Source: Nocardioides jejuensis (lineage in GTDB: Bacteria > Actinomycetota > Actinomycetes > Propionibacteriales > Nocardioidaceae). From it: a stretch of 64,000 nt of DNA. Below are positions 1-9,100 of the stretch, piece after piece. Positions within the stretch are counted from its first letter, which is position 1. Every line of letters begins with the position of its first letter. Below the pieces are notes generated by a model that was given only the letters and a program-made list of their open reading frames with translations, had not been told where the DNA came from and ran no database searches. The stretch covers positions 1 through 64,000 of the forward strand of contig NZ_SJZJ01000001.1 of the NCBI RefSeq assembly GCF_004337475.1, written 5' to 3'. The position numbers were made by a program, and so were the translations under genes.

Positions 1-510
1 GCACCTCGACCAGGCCCTGCACGGCGAGGAGACGGTCGACGGCCCGCTGCTCGCACCGGAGGTCAACCGCCCGGGTGACCCGACGGGTCTCAACGCGCAG
101 AAGCCGAACACCGAGCTGGTCGATGACGAGATCTACCCGATGATCGCCGAGACGGTCCACGACCTGATGGAGGAGGTCTACACCGTCGTGATGAAGGCGG
201 TGGACGGTGCCCTCGCCAGCGTGACCGTCGACCTCACCGCGACGCTCAACCCGCTATCGGGCCAGAGCGCGACGGCGAAGTGGAGCGTCAACCTGATGGG
301 CCAGCCCACCGCCCCGACGTGCACCGGTGTCGGGACCACCAGCGGGCTGCTCTGCACGACGCTCGCAGCGGCCATCGTGGTGGCCAACCCGATCGTCACG
401 AAGCTCGTCGCCCCGCTGCGGGACTTCGTGCTCAGCGACGCCGGCCACCAGGTCTTCGCCCTGGCGGTCGACGACATCAAGACGGGACTCATCACGATCC
501 CCGTCCGCAA
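1..510 (+). repeat. Direct repeat copy 1 inside surface-protein gene (510 bp or more)
   Basis: Bases 1-510 recur at 1480-1989 with an offset of 1479 bp (493 codons). I found no difference by eye, including at synonymous positions. The match ends at base 511 (c versus g at 1990). The left boundary is outside the window, so the true repeat is longer. The offset is a multiple of three, so the frame is kept. Confidence 0.93.
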
Positions 511-2179
511 CGCGCTGGCCCCGTTCTTCGACGTCCTCGCCAAGGTCGTCTCGCTGCAGGTAAACCACCAGGAGTCGGACGCCTGCCACCTGCCCGACGG
601 CAGCACCGGCGTGAGCAGGCTCCGCATCTCCGCGCTGAGCCTGGCGATCCTGCGCTCGCAGCACGTCGCGACGATCAACCTCGGCAACGCCGGCAGCAAG
701 GTCGACGCCTGTACGCCGGAGGCGTCGGCGAACATCGTCGAGATCGCCTCGGGTCCGCGCAGCCTCGCGGACGCGGGCTACTCCGAGGCGACGTCGCCGG
801 GCAACCCGGGACCCAACCGCGGCGGCGCCAACGTCGGCGTACTCGGCAACCGCACGGTCAACCTGGGTGGTGCCGACGTCCCGCTGAACCAGTTCATCGA
901 CTTCGGCCAGCTGGCGACCCTGCTCTCGGAGTCGACCGCAACCACCCCCGAGGACGCACGTGCCGTCACTGGTCTGGCGGGTGCTGACGGAGCGGTGTCG
1001 CTGGACAACGTCAACGGCTCCACGTCGAACCCGGCATCGATCGACCTGCTGTCCATCGTGCGCAAGGCGGGCATCAGCGGACTCACCGACCAGGCCGTCG
1101 ACCAGCTCCTCCTGAAGGTCGGCGTCAGCGGATCGGAACTGCAGGCCGTCAAGGGCAAGATCCTCGACCCCGACGGCGTCGGCGGCCTCGGTCGCTACCG
1201 CGTCGGCCAGGCAGATCTGTTCCTGCACTCGCCGCTCGTCCAGGGCGCGGCTCCGACGATCTACGACGGTGCCGGGCAGATCGACCGCGCGGTCGAGAAG
1301 ACCCTGAACCCGCTGCTCAGCCTGACCAACCTGACCAACGCCCTCCCGGGCGGCACCAAGGTCACGGCACGGGTCCGGTCGAACATGCAGGACCAGATCT
1401 TCAAGGCGATCGTGGCCCAGCCGCTGACCACGAAGAACCACGTCCTCACGGTCGACTTCTCGACCGGCAAGGTCACGGTGCACCTCGACCAGGCCCTGCA
1501 CGGCGAGGAGACGGTCGACGGCCCGCTGCTCGCACCGGAGGTCAACCGCCCGGGTGACCCGACGGGTCTCAACGCGCAGAAGCCGAACACCGAGCTGGTC
1601 GATGACGAGATCTACCCGATGATCGCCGAGACGGTCCACGACCTGATGGAGGAGGTCTACACCGTCGTGATGAAGGCGGTGGACGGTGCCCTCGCCAGCG
1701 TGACCGTCGACCTCACCGCGACGCTCAACCCGCTATCGGGCCAGAGCGCGACGGCGAAGTGGAGCGTCAACCTGATGGGCCAGCCCACCGCCCCGACGTG
1801 CACCGGTGTCGGGACCACCAGCGGGCTGCTCTGCACGACGCTCGCAGCGGCCATCGTGGTGGCCAACCCGATCGTCACGAAGCTCGTCGCCCCGCTGCGG
1901 GACTTCGTGCTCAGCGACGCCGGCCACCAGGTCTTCGCCCTGGCGGTCGACGACATCAAGACGGGACTCATCACGATCCCCGTCCGCAAGGCGCTCGACC
2001 CGGTCCTCCAGGTCGTCGACAACGCCTTCTCGATCCAGGTCAACCACCAGCAGAAGGGCACCTGTGGTGACGGCAGCACCGGTTCGATGGACCTCTCCGC
2101 ACTGAGCGTGGCGGTCCTCCGGCCGGCGGCCGGGCCGAGGATCAACTTCGGCAACACCAGGCTGCACCTGGGCTGCTGA
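2..2179 (+). CDS. Choice-of-anchor G-like repetitive surface protein, 3' part only
   Basis: The reading frame is already open at base 2, so the gene starts upstream of the window; the visible part is 725 residues plus stop. It is rich in Gly, Asn, Val, Leu and Ala and has the style of actinobacterial choice-of-anchor G proteins: stretches such as VNLGGADVPLNQFIDFGQL, a PGPNR motif, and alternating NLGG/DLLSIV blocks. These are large exported proteins of unknown partner. The visible part contains one 493-residue unit whose first 170 residues recur identically (bases 1-510 and 1480-1989). The last copy then diverges into a shorter tail ending in LGC. No LPXTG motif or C-terminal membrane anchor is visible. 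A strong hairpin follows the stop. Family assignment is from sequence style and is moderately sure; the function is unknown. Confidence 0.75.
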   Translation, partial: HLDQALHGEETVDGPLLAPEVNRPGDPTGLNAQKPNTELVDDEIYPMIAETVHDLMEEVYTVVMKAVDGALASVTVDLTATLNPLSGQSATAKWSVNLMGQPTAPTCTGVGTTSGLLCTTLAAAIVVANPIVTKLVAPLRDFVLSDAGHQVFALAVDDIKTGLITIPVRNALAPFFDVLAKVVSLQVNHQESDACHLPDGSTGVSRLRISALSLAILRSQHVATINLGNAGSKVDACTPEASANIVEIASGPRSLADAGYSEATSPGNPGPNRGGANVGVLGNRTVNLGGADVPLNQFIDFGQLATLLSESTATTPEDARAVTGLAGADGAVSLDNVNGSTSNPASIDLLSIVRKAGISGLTDQAVDQLLLKVGVSGSELQAVKGKILDPDGVGGLGRYRVGQADLFLHSPLVQGAAPTIYDGAGQIDRAVEKTLNPLLSLTNLTNALPGGTKVTARVRSNMQDQIFKAIVAQPLTTKNHVLTVDFSTGKVTVHLDQALHGEETVDGPLLAPEVNRPGDPTGLNAQKPNTELVDDEIYPMIAETVHDLMEEVYTVVMKAVDGALASVTVDLTATLNPLSGQSATAKWSVNLMGQPTAPTCTGVGTTSGLLCTTLAAAIVVANPIVTKLVAPLRDFVLSDAGHQVFALAVDDIKTGLITIPVRKALDPVLQVVDNAFSIQVNHQQKGTCGDGSTGSMDLSALSVAVLRPAAGPRINFGNTRLHLGC
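1480..1989 (+). repeat. Direct repeat copy 2 inside surface-protein gene
   Basis: This is the second copy of the 510-bp repeat. After base 1989 the coding sequence diverges from the corresponding part of copy 1 (bases 511 on), so this is the C-terminal, terminal unit of the array. Complete identity over 510 bp in a coding region points to recent duplication or gene conversion. Confidence 0.93.
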
Positions 2180-2199
2180 ACAGCTGCAGCAACGACGGC

Positions 2200-2228
2200 G
2201 GGGCCGCCTCCCCCAAGGAGGCGGCCCC
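2200..2228. terminator. Bidirectional hairpin between convergent genes
   Basis: A 12-bp perfect GC-rich stem (2200-2211 with 2217-2228) has a 5-base loop. It lies 20 bases after the stop of the surface-protein gene and 19 bases beyond the stop of the convergent dehydrogenase gene. It has no long T tract, as is usual in high-GC actinobacteria, and it probably serves both strands. Confidence 0.75.
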
Positions 2229-2247
2229 GTCTCTCTGTCGGTCTGCG

Positions 2248-3081
2248 TCAGGCCTTCGCGGGTACGCCGGTCGCCTTGCGCAGGACGGCGTCCAGCACGG
2301 GCGTGGGCGTCGTGCCGCTGAGGGCGACCTGGGCCTTCGGGCCGAAGCCGACGACGTACCGGGCGCGGGGGCTGCGCGAGGTGATCGCCTTCTCGATCGC
2401 ACGGGCGACCTTGTCCGCCGGAACGGCGAGCTTCTGCGAGAGCGGGATCATCTTCCGGAAGCCGGCCAAGTGGGGGCGGTAGAGCTCCTGCGCGGCGGGC
2501 GACATGCCGGCGATGACCTCGTCCAGGTCGGCGTCGGCGTTGTGCCAGATGTCGGTCGACACCTGCGCGGGCTCGACCAGGGAGACGCGGATCCCCCACG
2601 GACGCAGCTCCATGCGCAGCGCGTCGGCAGCACCTTCGAGCGCAAACTTCGAGGCGTTGTAGGCGCCGGTCAGCGGGGTGGCGACGCGGCCGCTCAGCGA
2701 GGAGGTGAAGACGATCCGGCCACGGGAGGCGCGCAGCTGCGGGAGCAGGGCCTGGGTCACCGCGAGCTGGCCGATCAGGTTGATCTCCATCTGCTCGCGC
2801 AGGGTCGCGACGGACAGCCCCTCGAGCGGACCGATCTTCGCGACACCGGCGTTGTTGACCAGCGCGTCGAGCGTGGTCACCTCCGCGGCCACACGGGCGA
2901 TCTGCTCCGCGTCGGTGATGTCGAGGAGCACCGGGGTGATGCGTGCATCGAGGGCGACGAGCTCGGCGCCGTCCTCCTCACGGCGCACGCCGGCGAGGAC
3001 GTCCCAGCCGGCAGCGGCGAGACGGAGGGACGTGGTGCGACCGATGCCGCGCGAGGCGCCGGTGATGAGGACGGTGGGCAT
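2248..3081 (-). CDS. Short-chain dehydrogenase/reductase (SDR)
   Basis: This 277-residue protein is a classical SDR, an NAD(P)H-dependent oxidoreductase acting on an alcohol or ketone. It has the N-terminal dinucleotide motif TGASRGIG, the NNAG motif, a serine in FTSSLSG and the catalytic Y-x3-K in YNASK. The start is ATG at 3081, from which the Rossmann fold begins at residue 3 (MPTVLITG). The frame stays open upstream but reads as Arg/Ser-rich noise. The substrate is not evident. The C-terminal region resembles SDRs annotated for lipid or steroid substrates, but that is weak. A TetR-family gene lies 43 bases upstream on the same strand, so the two may be co-transcribed and the regulator may control this enzyme. 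Confidence 0.9.
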   Translation of the reverse strand: MPTVLITGASRGIGRTTSLRLAAAGWDVLAGVRREEDGAELVALDARITPVLLDITDAEQIARVAAEVTTLDALVNNAGVAKIGPLEGLSVATLREQMEINLIGQLAVTQALLPQLRASRGRIVFTSSLSGRVATPLTGAYNASKFALEGAADALRMELRPWGIRVSLVEPAQVSTDIWHNADADLDEVIAGMSPAAQELYRPHLAGFRKMIPLSQKLAVPADKVARAIEKAITSRSPRARYVVGFGPKAQVALSGTTPTPVLDAVLRKATGVPAKA

Positions 3082-3124
3082 GCCGCGGACTCTAGTGCGC
3101 AGCACCGACCGGCCGGCGCGACGT

Positions 3125-3712
3125 TCAGCCGACCAGGAGCGGCATTGCCTCGCGTACGCGGGCGACCAGGGCACGCGGGGCGTTCTCGTCGCCCTGGAAG
3201 TGTTCCTGCAGCGCGCGCTGGAAGAGCCCGTCGACCAGCGCGTACGCCGTCGCCGCCTCGACGCGGAGCCGCAGGCCGGACAGGCGGGCGTAGGTGTCGA
3301 GGACGCGGACCACCATCGCCTCGATGAGGGCATCGATCTCGGCGAGCGCGGCACCGTCGACGGAGCCGAACCAGCCCTGCGTGCGGACGTCGTACCAGAG
3401 GCGGTGCAGGCGGCCGTCGGTCACGAGCGAGTCGACCAGCCGCTCCTCGAAGGCCGCGAGCACCCCGGCCGCGGTGGTGACACCGTCGATCGCCGCGTCG
3501 TAGCGCTCGACGCAGCCGGTCTTGAAGAGCCGGACAGCTTCGAGGATGAGCGCCGACTTGTCCTTGAAGTAGTAGTGCAGGACCCCGTGCGAGTACGACG
3601 AGCGCTGGGCGATGTCGCGGACGCCGGTGTTGGCGTAGCCGGTCTCACTGAGCACCTCCAGCGCCGACTGCGCCAGGTGCGTGCGGCGGTCGCCGACGCG
3701 CGCAACGGTCAT
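3125..3712 (-). CDS. TetR/AcrR-family transcriptional regulator
   Basis: This 195-residue repressor-type protein has an N-terminal TetR helix-turn-helix at about residues 10-60, including RDIAQRSSYSHGVLHYYF and the following KDKSALI. The ligand-binding helical domain follows. The start is ATG at 3712, preceded by a purine-rich GGGGGGTGG stretch. The upstream in-frame extension to 3793 has no regulator-like sequence. It is transcribed toward the SDR gene (43-bp gap) and diverges from the SOS mutasome operon. By the usual TetR arrangement it may regulate the SDR gene. The ligand cannot be predicted. Confidence 0.9.
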   Translation of the reverse strand: MTVARVGDRRTHLAQSALEVLSETGYANTGVRDIAQRSSYSHGVLHYYFKDKSALILEAVRLFKTGCVERYDAAIDGVTTAAGVLAAFEERLVDSLVTDGRLHRLWYDVRTQGWFGSVDGAALAEIDALIEAMVVRVLDTYARLSGLRLRVEAATAYALVDGLFQRALQEHFQGDENAPRALVARVREAMPLLVG

Positions 3713-3830
3713 GCATCCACCCCCCTTGAAATCACCCGAAGTCGGACAAAATCTAACGGGCTCACACGCCCTTCCGCTGAGGAATGGGCGCATTCGTCAG
3801 CCCTCCACACCTCGCCTCCTTCCGATTGAC

Positions 3831-3854
3831 ATGTTCGAACGTTTGTTCGAACAT
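3831..3854. promoter_or_regulatory. LexA (SOS) box upstream of the mutasome operon
   Basis: This is a 24-bp perfect palindrome: 10-bp arms around a GTTT centre. The core TCGAAC-GTTT-GTTCGA at 3835-3850 matches the mycobacterial/Gram-positive LexA operator exactly. It lies 11 bases before the preferred GTG start of imuA'. SOS induction of imuA', imuB and dnaE2 is well known in mycobacteria. Repression by LexA here is inferred from the site. Confidence 0.92.
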
Positions 3855-3860
3855 GGAGGT

Positions 3861-4508
3861 GTGACAGCAGCCCTCGACCTGGCCCCCGAGCCGGGCGCCT
3901 CCCCGGTCCCCGACCTGGCCGCGTTGCGTGCCCGGATCCGGCGCCTCGAGGGGGCCGAGTCCCCCGGGGACGTGATCGGTTTCGGGGTGCCCGAGGCGCT
4001 GCGATCGGCGTTCCCGACCGGTCTGCGCGCCGGGGCGACGTATGCCGCGACGGGGTCGCTGACGCTGGCCCTGATGCTGCTCGCCGAGGCCTGCTCCCAG
4101 GGGGCGTGGAGCGCTGTCGTCGGGCTGCCGGGGCTCGGCCTCGAGGTGGCCACCCGGATGGGGCTCGACCTCGACCGGACGCTCTTCGTGCCGGCGCCGG
4201 GCGACCAGTGGGCGACCGCGGTCGCGGCGCTGGCCGAGATCGTCCCGGTGGTGCTGGCCCGGCCGGTCCGGCTCGTCCCGACCGAGGCCTCCCGACTCAC
4301 CGCACGACTGCGCGAGCGCGGCTGCACCCTGCTCCTCACCGAGCAGCCTCCGTCCACCTGGCCGGCGATGCAGGCCACCTTGCACGCCTCCCCCGCCGGC
4401 TGGCGCGGGCTCGGCGACGGCCACGGGTGCCTGCTGCAGCGTCGGCTCGCCATCCAGGTCAGCCAGCGCACCGGTCGCACCACGCGCCATCACCTGGAGG
4501 TCTCGTGA
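3861..4508 (+). CDS. imuA': ImuA'-like mutasome accessory protein
   Basis: This 215-residue protein has the RecA-like fold typical of actinobacterial ImuA', the adaptor joining ImuB and DnaE2 in the SOS mutasome. The loop where a Walker A would sit (GLRAGATYAATGSLTLAL) lacks the GKT lysine, so ATPase activity is doubtful. The start is uncertain. GTG at 3861 follows the SOS box and a GGAGG only one base away, which may mean leaderless translation. ATG at 3831 is also in frame but lies inside the operator. The stop overlaps the imuB start by 4 bases (GTGA), so the genes are translationally coupled. Assignment rests on the operon context plus the fold-like pattern. Confidence 0.85.
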   Translation: MTAALDLAPEPGASPVPDLAALRARIRRLEGAESPGDVIGFGVPEALRSAFPTGLRAGATYAATGSLTLALMLLAEACSQGAWSAVVGLPGLGLEVATRMGLDLDRTLFVPAPGDQWATAVAALAEIVPVVLARPVRLVPTEASRLTARLRERGCTLLLTEQPPSTWPAMQATLHASPAGWRGLGDGHGCLLQRRLAIQVSQRTGRTTRHHLEVS

Positions 4509-6142
4509 CGCCCGGCGGGATCCAGCGCGCCCTGGCCCTGTGGTGCCCGGACTGGTCGCTGCTGGCCACCCGCACCGAGCACGGGCTCGACCCCGACGTC
4601 GCCCTGGCCCTGATGGACAAGGGCCGGGTCGTGGCCCGCTCGGCTGCCGCCGACGTCGAGGGCGTGACCGTCGGGCTGCGCCTGCGCGAGGCGCAGGCGC
4701 GGTGCCCCGGCATCACCCTGCTCCCCCACGATCCGCTGCGCGACGCGCGTGCCTTCGAGCCGGTGGTCCGCGCCGTCGACGAGGTCATCCCCGGCATCGA
4801 CGTACGCCGTCCCGGCCTGGTCGCCGTGCACGTCGCCGGCGCTGCCCGCTACTACGGGGGCGAGGAGGTCGCGGCCCGGGCGCTGGCCGACCAGGTGCGC
4901 GGTGTCGCCGGGCTGGTCGACGTCCGCATCGGCATCGCCGACGGCATCCACGCCGCCGAGCTGGCAGCGCAGACGACGACCGCCGCCGCACCGCTGCGGG
5001 TCGTGCCGGCTGGTGCGTCGCGGGCGTTCCTCGCCGCGATGCCGCTCGACGTCCTGGCAGACCTCCCGGGAGCCGGCCCCGAGCTGGTGACCCTGCTGAA
5101 GCGTCTCGGGCTGACCACGCTGGGCGACTTCGCGGCCCTCCCCGGATCCTCGGTGCGGGCCCGGTTCGGGGTGCCCGGCATGCAGGCCCACGACCTGGCT
5201 CGCGGACGTGAGGTCGCGCCGGTGCGTGCCGCAGCAGCCCCGTCCGACCTGACCCGTCACGTCGTCTTCGAGCCCGGCCTCGAGCGGATCGACCAGGTCG
5301 CGTTCGGGTGTCGCACGATGGCCGAGGAGTTCATCGCCACCCTGACCACGCGCCAGCTGGTCTGCTCGCAGGTCCTCGTCTCTGTCTTCACCGACGACGA
5401 CACCACCACGGGCCGCGCCCACAGCGACCAGGTCTGGACCCACCCGCGGCACTTCAGCTCGACCGAGGTCGTCGACCGGATCCGGTGGCAGCTCCAGGGA
5501 GCCGCCTCCACGGCGCTGGCGGCGCCGACGACCCGCCAGGGTGCCGTCATCCGGGTCGAGATCGCTCCGCTCGCCCTCGACGATGCCGCCGCCCATGCGG
5601 GTGGGTTGTGGCGTGACGGTCCGGCCGACCGGATTCACCACACCGCCACCCGCCTGCAGGGTCGCCTCGGCCACGACGGCGTGCTGACCGCGGCCATCGG
5701 TGGCGGTCGGCTGCTCGCCGAGCGCACCCAGCTGCGACCGTGGGGCGAGGCCGCCCCGTCAGCCACCATCCGCAAGGCCGACCAGCCCTGGCCGGGCAGC
5801 CTGCCCGGGCTCGCACCGACCCTGGTCTACGACGAGCCGGTGCCGGTGCGCCTGCTGGATGAGGTCCGGTCGATCGTGCGCATCGGCAGTCGGGGTGACC
5901 TCTCCGGTGCCCCGGTCTGGCTCGACCCCGGCGCCCTCGACCCGACCGGCGGCGGCCCCCGGCGCGTGACCGCCTGGGCCGGCCCCTGGCCGATCCGGCA
6001 ACGCTGGTGGGACCCGTCCGAGACCCGCCGCGTCGACCGCGTGCAGCTTGTCGACGACCACGACCAGGCCTGGCTCCTGCTCTACGAGCAGCTCGGCACC
6101 GACGACGAGGAGCCGTGGTCGGCCGAGGGCCGTTATGACTGA
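4505..6142 (+). CDS. imuB: ImuB, inactive Y-family polymerase scaffold
   Basis: This 545-residue Y-family polymerase homologue acts in SOS mutagenesis as the hub that brings DnaE2 and ImuA' to the sliding clamp. The N-terminal palm starts LALWCPDWSLLA, and the place of the usual S-x-D-E acidic pair reads PGLVAVHVAGAARYY, so catalytic acids are missing, as in known ImuB proteins. Fingers/thumb and a little-finger region follow. A clamp-binding-like hexapeptide QLRPWG begins at residue 409, comparable to the QLPLWG described for mycobacterial ImuB. The GTG start at 4505 overlaps the imuA' stop; the long upstream open frame is a shadow. dnaE2 follows after 14 bases. Confidence 0.93.
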   Translation: MTPGGIQRALALWCPDWSLLATRTEHGLDPDVALALMDKGRVVARSAAADVEGVTVGLRLREAQARCPGITLLPHDPLRDARAFEPVVRAVDEVIPGIDVRRPGLVAVHVAGAARYYGGEEVAARALADQVRGVAGLVDVRIGIADGIHAAELAAQTTTAAAPLRVVPAGASRAFLAAMPLDVLADLPGAGPELVTLLKRLGLTTLGDFAALPGSSVRARFGVPGMQAHDLARGREVAPVRAAAAPSDLTRHVVFEPGLERIDQVAFGCRTMAEEFIATLTTRQLVCSQVLVSVFTDDDTTTGRAHSDQVWTHPRHFSSTEVVDRIRWQLQGAASTALAAPTTRQGAVIRVEIAPLALDDAAAHAGGLWRDGPADRIHHTATRLQGRLGHDGVLTAAIGGGRLLAERTQLRPWGEAAPSATIRKADQPWPGSLPGLAPTLVYDEPVPVRLLDEVRSIVRIGSRGDLSGAPVWLDPGALDPTGGGPRRVTAWAGPWPIRQRWWDPSETRRVDRVQLVDDHDQAWLLLYEQLGTDDEEPWSAEGRYD

Positions 6143-6156
6143 GCGAGCCGGCTGAC

Positions 6157-9100
6157 ATGGGCTGGAGCAACCCGCCGATCTCCTGGAAGGAGATGGAGCG
6201 GATCCACAGTGGTCGCCCATCCAAGCCGCCCGTCAACGGGCGCGACGAAGCACCGGTCTCACGCAAGCGACAGCCGTTCCGCGCGCCGGCGGTCGAGCAG
6301 GTGGTGTCGACGACCCGCTACGCCGAGCTGCATGCGCACTCGCACTACAGCTTCCTCGACGGCGCCTCCTCCCCGGAGGAGCTGGTCATCGAGGCAGCGC
6401 GGCTGGGGCTGCACGGGCTCGCACTCACCGACCACGACGGGATGTACGGCGTGGTCCGCTTCGCCGAGGCCGCCGAGGCGTACCCCGCCCTGCAGACGAT
6501 CTACGGCGTCGAGGTCTCCCTCGGTCTGCCTGCTCCGCAACAGGGCGTGGCTGACCCGGTCGGCGACCACCTCGTCCTGCTCGGGCGCGGACAGGAGGGC
6601 TACCACCGGCTGGCGGGTGCGCTCACCGACGCGCACCTCGCGATGGGCGCGGAGAAGGGGCGGCCCGTCTACGACCTGGCTGCCCTGGCCTCGTCGACGC
6701 ACGGACAGGTCATGGCACTCACCGCCTGCCGCAAGGGAGCCGTCCGGCGTGCCCTCACCTCTGCCGTCGACGCCACGACGGGCGAGATGGCCGCGGAGCG
6801 CGAGCTGGCCCGGTTGCGGGAGCTCTTCGGTCGTGACGGCGTGGCGGTCGAGCTGCTCGACCACGGGCAGCCGCTGGACTCCCTGCACAACGACGCCCTG
6901 GCCCGCATCGCCGCCCGGCTCGGTCTGCCCACGGTCGCGACCACCGGCGCCCACTACGCCCAGCCGTCGCGGCACCCCCTCGCGACGGCGCTGGCCGCCG
7001 TGCGCGCCCGACGGAGCCTGGACGACCTCGACGGCTGGCTGCCCGGCGGCGACGGGGCGCACCTGCGCAGCGGTGACGAGATGGCGCACCGGTTCCGCCG
7101 CTACCCGGGCGCGGTCGAGCGCACGGCGGAGATCGCCGACGACCTCGCCTTCCCGCTGCGTGCCGCCAAGCCCGGCCTCCCGAAGCTCGACCTGCCCGGC
7201 GGCCAGACCCCGATGGAGCGGCTGCGCGAGCTCGCCTGGGCCGGCGCGGAGAAGCGCTACCCCGGCTACGGCGACGACGTACGGGCCCGGCTGGAGAAGG
7301 AGCTCGACGTCATCGAGCTCAAGGACTTCCCCGGCTACTTCCTGATCGTCCACGACATCGTGCAGTACGCCCGCGGGCGCGGGATCCTCTGCCAGGGGCG
7401 CGGCTCGGCGGCCAACTCCGCGCTCTGCTTCGTCCTCGAGATCACCTCGGTCGACTCGATCTTCTACGGGCTGCCGTTCGAGCGGTTCCTCTCGCACCTG
7501 CGCGACGAGGAGCCCGACATCGACGTCGACTTCGACTCCGACCGGCGCGAGGAGGTGATCCAGTACGTCTACGGCAAGTACGGCCGCCGCAACGCCGCGC
7601 AGGTCGCCAACGTGATCACCTATCGCCCGAAGAACGCGGTGCGCGACATGGCCAAGGCGCTGGGTTTCTCGCCGGGCCAGCAGGACGCCTGGTCGAAGTC
7701 GATCGACTCCTGGGGCTCCGTCGCGGTCGACGACGCCTCGATCCCCCGGCAGGTCGTCGAGATGGCGCAGGAGGTGCTCACCTTCCCCCGCCACCTCGGC
7801 ATCCACTCCGGCGGCATGGTGCTGACCGACCGCCCGATCGGCGAGGTCTGCCCGATCGAGCCGGCCCGCATGGAGAAGCGCACGGTCCTCCAGTGGGACA
7901 AGGACGACTGCGCGTGGATGGGGCTGGTGAAGTTCGACCTGCTCGGCCTCGGCATGCTCGCCGCCCTGCAGTACTCCTTCGATCTTGTGGAGCAGCACCT
8001 CGGGGAGAAGTGGACGATCGAGACGCTGCCGCGCGAGGAGCAGGGTGTCTACGACATGCTCTGCCGCGCCGACTCGATCGGCGTCTTCCAGGTCGAGTCA
8101 CGCGCCCAGATGGGCACGCTCCCCCGGCTCAAGCCACGCTGCTTCTACGACCTGGTCATCGAGGTCGCCCTGATCCGCCCCGGCCCGATCCAGGGCGGCG
8201 CGGTCCACCCCTACCTGCGACGTCGTGCCGGTGAGCCGTGGGAGTACGACCACCCCCTGCTCGAGCCCGTCCTCGAGCGGACCCTCGGCATCCCGCTCTT
8301 CCAGGAGCAGCTGATGCAGATGGCCGTCGCGGTCGGCGGCTGCGACCACGCCGACGCCGACATGCTGCGCCGGGCGATGGGCTCCAAGCGCGGGGTGGTC
8401 CGCATCGAGGCACTCAAGGACCGGCTCTTCGCCGGCATGCGCGACAACGGCCTCAGCGAGGAGAAGGCCACCGAGATCTACGAGAAGATCCAGGCCTTCG
8501 CCAACTTCGGTTTCGCCGAGTCGCACTCGATCTCGTTCTCGGTGCTTGTCTACGCGAGCTCGTGGATGAAGCTGCACTACCCGGCGGCGTTCCTGGCCTC
8601 GCTGCTGCGCGCACAGCCGATGGGCTTCTACTCGCCCCAGTCGCTCTCTGCCGATGCCCGGCGCCACGGGGTGACGGTGCTGGGCCCCTCGCTCGACCTC
8701 TCCGGCGTGCACGCCGGGCTCGAGCGCCTTCCGTCGTACGCCGGACCGGCCGGCCTCGACGCCTGCCTGAGCTTCGAGCAGCCACCCGTCGGAGAGTTCG
8801 ACCGGCACGCGCCGGACACCACGACCAGCCACCACCGCGACCTCGGCTGGGGCGTGCGGCTCGGGCTGGCCGACGTCCAGCAGATCGGCACGGAGGTGGC
8901 GGAGCGGATCGTGGCGTCGCGTGCCGCCGATGGCCCGTTCCGCGACCAGGCGGATCTCGCCCGCCGCGTCGACCTGACCACGACCCAGCTCGAGGCGCTG
9001 GCGATGGCGGGCGCCTTCTCGGAGCACCGCCGCCAGGACCTCTGGACCTCCCGCGAGGCCTCGGCGCTCGCTCCCGGCCAGCTCGACCTGGGCGGGCTCT

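Noticed and set aside
254-1639. Long minus-strand open frame opposite the surface-protein gene
   Set aside because: It is a high-GC antisense shadow: Arg/Asp/Val-rich, no start signals, and it spans the direct repeat.
3831-3860. ATG at 3831 as the imuA' start
   Set aside because: It lies inside the LexA palindrome and has no ribosome site. GTG at 3861 is preferred, though not proven.
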